Source of the DNA: Halorussus lipolyticus
GTDB taxonomy: Archaea; Halobacteriota; Halobacteria; Halobacteriales; Haladaptataceae
Direction of reading: 5' to 3'
Length of the DNA: 64,000 nt
Assembly (NCBI RefSeq): GCF_029338375.1
Contig: NZ_CP119804.1
Coordinates: 1,550,001 to 1,614,000, forward strand
Shown here: piece by piece, positions 55,333 through 62,874 of the stretch
How positions within the stretch are numbered: position 1 is the stretch's first letter
Layout of the letters: each line of letters starts with the position of its first letter
Position numbers and translations under genes: made by a program
Notes under the pieces: generated by a model
The model's input: only the letters and a program-made list of their open reading frames with translations
Told to the model about the DNA's origin: nothing
Database searches by the model: none

Positions 55333-56097
55333 ATGACGAAGAATCACGACTACAACACGCCGAAGGAAGGTGCGACCGACTGGCACGTCCCGCTGAACGA
55401 AAACTTCGAGAAACTCGACGGCGACGTCGAGATTCGGGACACAGACGACAAGCGCTCGGAGTACGAACCCCGAGCGGGTGCGAAGTTCCTCGCCACCGAC
55501 ACCGAAAACGAGTACCTCGGCGACGGGTCCGAATGGAAGCGACTCGCCACGTCGGGCAAGTCGCCCGCCTTCGATTCGGTCGAGACCGGGGAACTGCGCC
55601 ACACCGCCGACTCGGATGGAACGCGGCGCAAACTCCTCGATACAGTCCGCAACAGTGAGCAAATCGACTACGACTCCGGGAAGCTTCCGAAGTTCGACGC
55701 CTACGAGGTGAACTTCAGTATCGACGGCGGCCTCGACTGTAAGGTCAACGACGTAAACAGCAACCAGCGCTACGAGTACGTGACCAAGCGGAGCGGAAGA
55801 CTGGCCGACAGTCTGACCGACGATTCGGGGTCCGTGTCGGGGATACGGCGTGAAACGTCGTCGAGTTGGGAGGTGCTTTCGGGAACCGGGTCCGGGACGC
55901 TACTGGTCCACGGACCGAACGTGAACGAGAAGGACAGTCACTTTCTGAAAACGACCGCAACGGTGACCACGACGCACGGCCCCGAGAACACGGTCCTCGA
56001 AAGCGGCGTCGTGGAGAGTGAAAATCCGGTTCGGCGACTTCGCCTCTCGGGTGGAAGCGGGAAACTGAACGTCTACGGCGTCGATTACGTCCGGTAG
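55333..56097 (+). CDS. Tail-fibre-like haloarchaeal protein
   Basis: This 254-residue protein begins MTKNHDYNTPKEGATDWHVP then LNENFEKLDGDVEIRD. This matches a recurring N-terminal module of haloarchaeal and haloviral proteins that precede beta-helix or sugar-binding domains. FLATDTENEYLGDGSEWKRL follows, another module seen in tail-fibre proteins. The rest is beta-rich without recognised catalytic residues. It has no signal peptide, although the gene before it encodes a lipoprotein. No other viral structural gene is nearby. Confidence 0.55.
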   Translation: MTKNHDYNTPKEGATDWHVPLNENFEKLDGDVEIRDTDDKRSEYEPRAGAKFLATDTENEYLGDGSEWKRLATSGKSPAFDSVETGELRHTADSDGTRRKLLDTVRNSEQIDYDSGKLPKFDAYEVNFSIDGGLDCKVNDVNSNQRYEYVTKRSGRLADSLTDDSGSVSGIRRETSSSWEVLSGTGSGTLLVHGPNVNEKDSHFLKTTATVTTTHGPENTVLESGVVESENPVRRLRLSGGSGKLNVYGVDYVR

Positions 56098-56188
56098 CGC
56101 GAGAGTCGGCGACGACGAGCGTCGGCACTCGCCTCGGTCGCCGGAACGTTCTTTGACCGACCCTCTGAAACGACCCGTAGTGACGACC

Positions 56189-57382
56189 ATGCCAGACGCT
56201 GACTTGATTGCCGAAAAGACCGAGCAGGCCGCCGACGCGCTGGCCGAACAGGACGTAGACTGCTGGCTCACCTTCTGCCGAGAGACGACCGAAATCCACG
56301 AACCGTGTCTGCCCTTCCTCCTCGGGTTCGACGTGGTGTGGCCGACCGCAATCGTGGTCTCGAAGGAGGACCGGTCGGCGGTGGTCGTCGGCCGCCACGA
56401 CGCGCCGAACGCCCGCGAACTCCCGCACGAGGTCTACCCCTACGACGAGTCGCTGGAGGAGGCCCTCCTCGGCCTGCTGGACGAAATCGACCCCGACGAA
56501 ATCGCGGTCAACTTCTCGCGGGACGACAACACTGCAGATGGGTTGACTCACGGGATGTACCTCAGACTGCGGGACCTCCTCTCCGGAACCGACTACGACG
56601 AGTCGCTGACCAGCGCCGAGGACGTGATTTCGGCGGTCCGGGGTATCAAGTCGCCCACCGAGAGAGCGCGCGTCCGGCAGGCGGTTGAGACCACCGAGGA
56701 GTTACTTGGCGAGATGCGCGACCGATGGGACCCCGACTGGACCGAGGCCGACGTGTCCGACTGGCTTCACGACCGGATGGACGACCGGGGTCTCGGGAGC
56801 GCGTGGAGTTGGGACTACTGCCCGACGGTCCACGCCGGCGGCGACAGAGAAGTCGGTCACACCCTGCCGGGCGAGTTGACGCTTCCGCCGGGCGAGGTCC
56901 TGCACATCGACTTCGGCGTGAAACAGGACGGCTACAGCGCCGACATGCAGAGGCTGTTTTACCGGCCGTCCGACGAGAACCCCGAACCGCCCGAGGGGCT
57001 ACGCGAGGCTTTCGCCGACGTGCGGTCCGCCATCGAGGCAGGCCGGGAGCGAATCGCGCCGGGCGTGGCGGGCCACGAGGTCGATTCGGCCGCGCGCGAC
57101 GAGTTGACCGACCGGGGGTGGCCCGAGTACGAACACGCCTTCGGCCATCAGGTCGGGCGGAACGCTCACGACGGCGGGACGCTCCTCGGCCCGCAGTGGG
57201 ACCGGTACGGGTCCGCACCCGAGGGCGAGATTCGCGCCGGAGAGATTTACACGGTCGAGTTGGGGGCCGACACCGAGTGGGGGTATCTGGGACTGGAAGA
57301 GATGCTCCTCGTGACGGACGAGGGAACCGAGTGGCTGACCGACCCGCAGGAATCGCTGTCGGTACTCGCTCGTCCGGAGTAG
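56189..57382 (+). CDS. M24-family Xaa-Pro peptidase-like protein
   Basis: This 397-residue metallopeptidase has an N-terminal creatinase-like domain (about 1-150) and a pita-bread M24 domain. Metal ligands are seen: Asp and Asp in HIDFGVKQDGYSADMQ, His in FGHQVGRNAHDGG, Glu in TVELGADTEWGYLGLEEM and the following Glu. It likely removes N-terminal residues before proline in the cytoplasm. ATG 56189 was chosen; a GTG at 56180 and a TTG at 56153 are in frame but weaker. Confidence 0.83.
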   Translation: MPDADLIAEKTEQAADALAEQDVDCWLTFCRETTEIHEPCLPFLLGFDVVWPTAIVVSKEDRSAVVVGRHDAPNARELPHEVYPYDESLEEALLGLLDEIDPDEIAVNFSRDDNTADGLTHGMYLRLRDLLSGTDYDESLTSAEDVISAVRGIKSPTERARVRQAVETTEELLGEMRDRWDPDWTEADVSDWLHDRMDDRGLGSAWSWDYCPTVHAGGDREVGHTLPGELTLPPGEVLHIDFGVKQDGYSADMQRLFYRPSDENPEPPEGLREAFADVRSAIEAGRERIAPGVAGHEVDSAARDELTDRGWPEYEHAFGHQVGRNAHDGGTLLGPQWDRYGSAPEGEIRAGEIYTVELGADTEWGYLGLEEMLLVTDEGTEWLTDPQESLSVLARPE

Positions 57383-57574
57383 GCAGTCCGACAATCTTCA
57401 CCCAATTAAAAGCAATATTATTGTTTCCCTAACTGTTGGAGAGGCGTTCTGAACACCGATAGTGGTGGAAATGACACAGGTTCCCCCCCGGATTTCTCTT
57501 GGTATTCTAAATAATAACGCCGAGAATAGAACGTCGTACAGTCAGCGAGGACGACCGAAGATTTCGAGAACACG

Positions 57575-57700
57575 ATGACCAATCAGCACACGAATACTGG
57601 ACTAGTCTGGGACGAGCGGTGCATGTGGCACGACACGGGAAGCGCGACGGCGTTTATTCCCGCGGGCGGGCCCGTCCAACCCGACGAACACGTCGAGAAT
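57575..57700 (+). pseudogene. 5' fragment of a histone-deacetylase/acetylpolyamine-aminohydrolase gene
   Basis: The frame MTNQHTNTGLVWDERCMWHD then TGSATAFIPAGGPVQPDEHVEN matches the first about 42 residues of the haloarchaeal class-II deacetylase family, which normally continues PETKRR and runs over 300 residues. Here the similarity stops at about 57700 and the frame passes into unrelated sequence. It is a truncated remnant. Confidence 0.55.
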
Positions 57701-57779
57701 CTAACAGTCGCTGAGCGGCCCGGTTTTCAAAATCCTTTTCGTAGGCGTTCTCCGGCGAGACGACTCGCTCGGAGTTCAT
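57701..57779 (-). pseudogene. 5' fragment of an unidentified gene, head-to-head with the deacetylase fragment
   Basis: On the minus strand, ATG 57779 starts MNSERVVSPENAYEKDFENR then AAQRLL, a natural-looking protein start with AT-type codons. The frame then enters the antisense of the deacetylase fragment at about 57701 and ends at 57654. I do not recognise the family. It begins 14 bases beyond the 3' end of tRNA-Met. Confidence 0.4.
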
Positions 57780-57793
57780 GGTGATGAAGAAAA

Positions 57794-57943
57794 TGCCCGG
57801 GGAGGGCTCCGAACCCTCGATCTCCGCATGACCCAGGTACGAGGCTCGGCGGGCCTCTCGGGCATGGGAGGCTTCCAAGGCCTGAGCACCGAATCTCAGT
57901 AACCCTATGAGTGCGGCGCTATGTCCAGCTAAGCCACCCGGGC
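57794..57943 (-). tRNA. Elongator tRNA-Met (CAT) with intron
   Basis: The exons are 57943-57906 (38 bases) and 57829-57794 (36 bases); the intron is 57905-57830 (76 bases), inserted after position 37 of the anticodon loop. The acceptor is GCCCGGG/CCCGGGC with discriminator A. The anticodon stem is CCGCA/TGCGG with anticodon CAT, and the T arm is GAGGG-TTCGGAG-CCCTC. Haloarchaeal elongator tRNA-Met genes are known to carry such introns, cut by the splicing endonuclease at a bulge-helix-bulge. Confidence 0.9.
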
Positions 57944-58088
57944 TCAATTTCGAGTAGGTGGGTGTTGCTCTTTAAAGTTCTCATCTTCCGGCGATTCGTC
58001 ACCGGGACGCACGGGGATTTTTCGTGAGAGAGATTCGTCGCGCTACGCACCCGGCGGATTTAAGCCGGGGGGATAAACATACCTGAGC

Positions 58089-59405
58089 ATGAGCGTTCCC
58101 GGCATCGTACAGTCCCGGCTAGACGGCGAACAGGTCGCGGCGCAGGTCCCGCTCGGCGGCGAGGACGGCCTCTACGTGACTCGCACTCGGACTCTCATCT
58201 ATCGCGCAGACGGACTCCTGAGCGACGAATCGGTCGAGGAGTACCCCCACGAGGCCGAACGAATCGAGATTTCGGAGGGGCGGCGCAAGTCGGCCATCAA
58301 ACTCGACTACGGCATCGAGGGCGACGAGAAGTTCAAGATTCCCTCGAATCGGCTCTACGAGGCCCTCCACCCCGTGCTGGCCGGCGTGCTGAACGCGGCC
58401 GACGTGACCGGTCCCGACGAGACGGTCAAGCAGACTTACCAGTTCAGCGAACTCACGCTGGTCATCACCAGCGAGCGCGTCGTCAAGCACGTCGGCGCGG
58501 CGGTCTGGGACGAGGACCACGAGGAGTTCCACTTCGACGACGTGACCGCCCTCGACGTGGAGGAGGGCAACGTCTCGTCGCAAATCATCCTCGAAACCGA
58601 CGGGCGTCCCCAACGCATCAAGACACCGAGCGACCAGACCCGCGAGGTCCGCGAGCGCATCGAGCGCGCTCTGCTGGAGCATCACGACGCGAGTTCTTAC
58701 GACGAGTTCGCTCGGGAACACGCCGAACCCGACGACCACGGCGAGGCCGAGGGCGAGTCCGAGGCTCCCGGCCAACCCGCCGAGAACGACCCGCTGGCGG
58801 GCGGCGGCGTGGACCCCATCGACGCCGACCCGCCGGAGTTGGACGACGAGGGCGCAATCGTGGCTGACGACGCCAGCGTGACGACCGGCGAGCGCGCAGG
58901 CGAATCGGTCAGCGCCGACGAAGCCAGTGACGCGGCGGCGCGGGCCGCGGCGGCGAGTGCCGGCGCGGATGTAGACGCCGATACCGAAACGGACGCCGGT
59001 TCGGGCACAGACGCCGGTCGTGCAGACGCAGGCGGTGCGAGCGAGTCGGGCGCGGAGGCCGACCGGACCGAATCGACGGCCCACTCCGCCGGCACTACCG
59101 AACCTGCCAGTCCGGCGGTCGAAGCTGATTCGACTGCCGAGGACCCCGGTGGCGCACGACCGGCGGCCGAGCGCGACGAAGTTAGTCTGACCAACGAGTC
59201 GGCAGACAGCGAGCGAGCGACCGCCGAGGAGTCGGGCGGGTTCGCCGACTCGGGCTTCGAACCGGCGAGTTCGGAGTTGGAGGCCGACGACACCGACGAG
59301 CAGTTAGCGGCGCTGACCGAGGCCGTCGAGCGCCAGAACGAACTGCTGGCCGAGCAACAGCGCACCCTCGAAACCCTCATCGAGGAACTGAGTCGCGGTC
59401 GCTAA
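58089..59405 (+). CDS. Conserved haloarchaeal protein with PH-like N-terminus and acidic tail
   Basis: This 438-residue protein has three parts. About 1-200 holds two beta-rich repeats (YVTRTRTLIYRADGLLSDESVEEY and LTLVITSERVVKHVGAAVWDE) that look like tandem PH-type folds. About 205-395 is a disordered Ala/Glu/Asp-rich linker. The end is a coiled coil (LAALTEAVERQNELLAEQQRTLETLIEEL). I believe it is annotated as DUF7115; no function is known. The coiled coil suggests oligomerisation. Confidence 0.68.
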   Translation: MSVPGIVQSRLDGEQVAAQVPLGGEDGLYVTRTRTLIYRADGLLSDESVEEYPHEAERIEISEGRRKSAIKLDYGIEGDEKFKIPSNRLYEALHPVLAGVLNAADVTGPDETVKQTYQFSELTLVITSERVVKHVGAAVWDEDHEEFHFDDVTALDVEEGNVSSQIILETDGRPQRIKTPSDQTREVRERIERALLEHHDASSYDEFAREHAEPDDHGEAEGESEAPGQPAENDPLAGGGVDPIDADPPELDDEGAIVADDASVTTGERAGESVSADEASDAAARAAAASAGADVDADTETDAGSGTDAGRADAGGASESGAEADRTESTAHSAGTTEPASPAVEADSTAEDPGGARPAAERDEVSLTNESADSERATAEESGGFADSGFEPASSELEADDTDEQLAALTEAVERQNELLAEQQRTLETLIEELSRGR

Positions 59406-59408
59406 TCG

Positions 59409-59816
59409 TCAGTCTCGGCCCGTGACCTTCCGGATGCACTCCGGGCCGAACGCGCCGTGTTCTCCCGCGTCGAGTTTGATGAAGTAGCCAGTCGAGATAC
59501 TCGCGCCGCAACGCCGACAGGAGAACTCCCCTTCCTTGGTGACGACTTCGCTCTGATAGCTGACGTAACCGCCACCTGTGGTCTTGACGATGCCCTCCTC
59601 GCGCTCGATGACGCCGCGCTTCTCGGCCTCGTCCAGAATCTTGCGCGTGGTCGCCGGATGGGTCGTGACCGTCTCGATGCGGTCCACGGCCTCGGCAACG
59701 GTGAGTTCGGGGTGTTCGAGTTTCGAGAGGAGTTCGACGCCCAACTCCACGGGGTCGGGGTCGCTGTCTCCGTCCTCGGAGGTGCTTGGGGGGACCTCGC
59801 CTGCGTCGTCGGCCAT
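59409..59816 (-). CDS. DUF5830 family protein (winged helix plus zinc ribbon)
   Basis: This 135-residue protein starts MADDAGEVPPSTSEDG. It has a winged-helix stretch VELGVELLSKLEHPELTVAEAVDRIETVTTHPATTRKILDEAEKRGVIERE. A CRRC...CIRK segment with two Cys pairs near residues 100-130 follows, probably binding zinc. ATG 59816 gives the family start; a longer frame to 59945 has no support. It is a likely regulator with unknown targets and ends four bases from the convergent neighbour. Confidence 0.72.
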   Translation of the reverse strand: MADDAGEVPPSTSEDGDSDPDPVELGVELLSKLEHPELTVAEAVDRIETVTTHPATTRKILDEAEKRGVIEREEGIVKTTGGGYVSYQSEVVTKEGEFSCRRCGASISTGYFIKLDAGEHGAFGPECIRKVTGRD

Positions 59817-59947
59817 TGCTTCTGCATCGCCTGCGAACGAGATTAAAAGTTGCGTGAACCTCGGCGAATACTGTCGCCGGGAACAGTTGTCTGCGCGGAA
59901 ATTAATATCACAAATTAAGTATGGGGTGCCGGACACGTAACGCACGA

Positions 59948-61840
59948 ATGAGACGATTGGAGTCCGTACTGGCGATACTCGCGGTCGTGACGGTCGTCTG
60001 CTCCGGCGTGACGGCAGGCGTCCTCGTCGGGGGCGCGCCCGGCGAGGAGGGTCCGGCCGGTCCGAGCGGTCCGGAAGCGACCGGCGAGACGGCCACCACC
60101 GCGGCGACGTGGTGGGACGCCGACTGGCAGTACAAGCGACCGATAACCGTGACCGAGGAGTCCGCCACCGACCTCCACGACTACCCGGTGGTGACCCCGA
60201 CCATCGACATCGGGTCGGCGTCGCCCTCCTCGATTCGGGTCGTGGACGAATCGACCGGCGAGGTCCTCGACTTCGGCGTCAGCGAGTCCGGCGGGGGCTA
60301 CCGCATCGCGGTCCAACTCGCGGTTGGCGCGGGCCAGACGCGCTCGGACCTCGCGGTCTACTACGGGAACCCCGACGCCTCGTCGGTGGCGAGTCCGTGG
60401 AATCAGGTCCGGTACAACTTCTACGACGACTTCGACGACGGGACGCTCCACCCCAACTGGGTGGTCGAGTCGGGCGACTGGACCGAATCCGGCGGGACGC
60501 TCAAGCCCAGCGGCGACGGCGTGCGCATCCACCGGAACCTGACCCAACCGCTCGTGCAGTCCGACATGCCGATTCGCTGGGAGACGCGAGTGGTCTCGCG
60601 TTCGACCGGCGGCGGGAGCGACCAGCGCCGGGCGTGGCTTTTGAACGACGAGGGCGAGGGCAATCGCCTGTTCTTCCTGCGGACCTACCAGAACAGCGAC
60701 GACGGCGTGGGCGTCAACATCGGGTGGAACTCGCCCGACAGCCAGAAACTGCTGACCGCGGGCCAGTTCTCGGTGGGCGACTACATTACCGAGGAGGTCC
60801 TCGTCCGGCCGAACGGCGACCTCGACGCCTTCGCGGAGAACGAGGCCAACGGCGAGACGGGGAGCAAGGTGTACGCCACCGACGAGACCTACCGCTACTC
60901 GCAGGTTGCGATGCGGGACCACGGCGGCAATCCCGGCGCGGAGTGGGACTACATCAGGATTCGCTACGACGTCGATTCGGAACCGTCGGTGACGGTCGGC
61001 GACGAGCGGACGAACGCGCCAGCGACGACCACGACCACCGCAACACCGACGGCGACACCGACCACGACTGCGACGACCACGACGACCCAGAGGACGACGA
61101 CGACGACGGCGACGACGCAGGGGACGACGACCACCACGACCACCACGACGACGCAGGTCTGCCAGCCCTCGGCCGAGGAGCCGAGCATGCAGGCGGTCCA
61201 ACTGCACACCCAAGAGACCCGAATCTCGGCGGACGACCCCGGCCACATCTCCGGCGCGATTGCCAGCGACATCACGAACAACTGCCCGGTCAAGGTCCAA
61301 ATCACGCTCCAACTGCCCAACGGCGTCCGGGTCGGCGGCGGGCAGAACATCCAGAGCGGCGGTGGCGGCCTGACCACCTCGACGTTCGTGGTCCAACCCG
61401 GCGAGGTCCGGGAGATAAGCGCCGACGTGTACAGCGACGACCCCGGCAAGAAGACGGTACAGGCGTCAATCACCTACTTCCCGGTCGGCCACCGCGACAT
61501 GGCCAGAGAGGAGGACGGCCTCACGCTCGAATTCGACGTGGCCGGTGGCTCCGACTCGAAGGCGCTCGCGGACGATTCGACCACGGCCGCGGCCGGCGGC
61601 GGAACCGGTGAGGCGACGACGGCCGCCTCGGATGACTCCGAGACCACCGAGCGCCCCGACTCCGACGGCGACGGCGTGCCCGACGACGTGGACTACGCGC
61701 CCGACGACCCGTCGGTCCAGTCCAAGTCCGACCTCCAAGACGACGGCGTGGGAATCCCCGGCTTCTCGGTGATTTCGGCGCTCGCGGGTCTCGCCCTCGC
61801 CGGTCTCTTGCTGGCGACTCGGAACGGCAGAGATAGCTGA
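59948..61840 (+). CDS. Secreted DUF2341 surface protein with PGF-CTERM anchor
   Basis: This 630-residue precursor has a signal peptide at about 1-25 and a short Gly/Ala linker. A DUF2341 domain runs from WWDADWQYKRPITVTEE to VYYGNPDASSVAS, followed by a jelly-roll, glucanase-like region (FYDDFDDGTLHPNWVVESGDW...). A poly-Thr stretch at about 355-400 is a probable O-glycosylation site, and a calcium-type repeat DSDGDGVPDDVDYAPDDP is near 575. The C-terminus is GIPGFSVISALAGLALAGLL-LATRNGRDS, the PGF-CTERM archaeosortase signal. It is probably a surface polysaccharide-binding or -cleaving protein. Confidence 0.85.
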   Translation: MRRLESVLAILAVVTVVCSGVTAGVLVGGAPGEEGPAGPSGPEATGETATTAATWWDADWQYKRPITVTEESATDLHDYPVVTPTIDIGSASPSSIRVVDESTGEVLDFGVSESGGGYRIAVQLAVGAGQTRSDLAVYYGNPDASSVASPWNQVRYNFYDDFDDGTLHPNWVVESGDWTESGGTLKPSGDGVRIHRNLTQPLVQSDMPIRWETRVVSRSTGGGSDQRRAWLLNDEGEGNRLFFLRTYQNSDDGVGVNIGWNSPDSQKLLTAGQFSVGDYITEEVLVRPNGDLDAFAENEANGETGSKVYATDETYRYSQVAMRDHGGNPGAEWDYIRIRYDVDSEPSVTVGDERTNAPATTTTTATPTATPTTTATTTTTQRTTTTTATTQGTTTTTTTTTTQVCQPSAEEPSMQAVQLHTQETRISADDPGHISGAIASDITNNCPVKVQITLQLPNGVRVGGGQNIQSGGGGLTTSTFVVQPGEVREISADVYSDDPGKKTVQASITYFPVGHRDMAREEDGLTLEFDVAGGSDSKALADDSTTAAAGGGTGEATTAASDDSETTERPDSDGDGVPDDVDYAPDDPSVQSKSDLQDDGVGIPGFSVISALAGLALAGLLLATRNGRDS

Positions 61841-62103
61841 AGAAAACGAAACTGTTTATCTAAGCATCTTTGAATTGGTTACTGTCCGCTTCGCTCGGTG
61901 AAACATTCACCCTCCTTGGCGTCTGCGTTCGCTTCGCTCGCGGTTCCACCGCTCACCAGTCGCGGCGCGGAGCGCCGCCACCCCTTGACCGCGAACCGCG
62001 CGAGGGCTTTCGAGACCGCAGTTCCGGTTTCGTCTGCTACTCCGAACACTACCGCGGAGCGACCCAAAAAGAAGATACCCGCCGAGCAGAAACCCACGCT
62101 CCG

Positions 62104-62775
62104 ATGGCCACCGTCGCGCGCCGACAGGTCGCCGGACTCGCCCTCCTCGCGGTCGTCGCAGTGGCGAGTCTGCTCGCCGGTCCCGAGAAACTCCTCGGGG
62201 TCGCTCGGGACCTCGCCGACCGGCCCGCGCTGTTCGGCGTCCTCCTCGTCGGGGTCTACCTCGTCCGCCCGCTGTTCGCGTGGCCGACCACGCTGGTCGC
62301 CGTCCTCGCAGGCTACGCCTACGGTCCCGTCTGGGGCTTCCCCATCGCGCTGGCCGGGACGACCGGGAGCGCCCTCCTGCCCTTCCTCGTCGCGCGCTAC
62401 CTCGGTACAGGGTCGGCAGAGCGAACCGGGTGGGGGTTGAGACTGGTCGCACGCCTCGGCGACTCCGGTGAGCGATTCTTCGCTACCGCGGGCGACCTCC
62501 GAGGGATGGTGGCCTCCCGCCTCGCGCCTGCGCCCTCCGACCCGGTTTCGGCCGCCGCGGGCCTCTCGGGCGTCTCGACCGGCGCGTTCGTCGCCGGGAC
62601 CGCAATCGGGGAAATCCCGTGGACCGTCACAGCGGTGCTGGCCGGGAGTTCGCTCGACACGCTCTCGACCGCAGGGTTGGACGCGATTGGCTTGCAACTC
62701 GTCGCTGTGGCCGCCGCCGTCGCCGTGGCGCTCCTCGCGGGACCGGCCTACCGGGCCGTGAGCGCCCGGCGGTGA
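62104..62775 (+). CDS. VTT-domain (TVP38/DedA-like) membrane protein
   Basis: This 223-residue SNARE-associated/VTT-domain protein has about five helices. The hallmark LFAWPTTLVAVLAGYAYGPVWGFPIALAGTTGSAL is at about residues 57-91, and GEIPWTVTAVLAGSSLDTL is near 165. The family is linked to lipid scrambling or ion-coupled transport in membranes. ATG 62104 begins MATVARRQVAGLALL. The 263 bases upstream carry no gene. Confidence 0.8.
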   Translation: MATVARRQVAGLALLAVVAVASLLAGPEKLLGVARDLADRPALFGVLLVGVYLVRPLFAWPTTLVAVLAGYAYGPVWGFPIALAGTTGSALLPFLVARYLGTGSAERTGWGLRLVARLGDSGERFFATAGDLRGMVASRLAPAPSDPVSAAAGLSGVSTGAFVAGTAIGEIPWTVTAVLAGSSLDTLSTAGLDAIGLQLVAVAAAVAVALLAGPAYRAVSARR

Positions 62776-62874
62776 GAACTCACGCCGAATTTGGAACGGA
62801 TTTGGAACGGAGTCGGAGCCAAGTGGGTGAGAGTTCGAAAAACCCCTTTTACCGTGGCGATGCCTCGTCTGAGC

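Noticed and set aside
57654..57947. 97-codon minus-strand frame through tRNA-Met
   Set aside because: It reads through the tRNA and its intron; only the part from 57779 looks like a protein start and is annotated separately.
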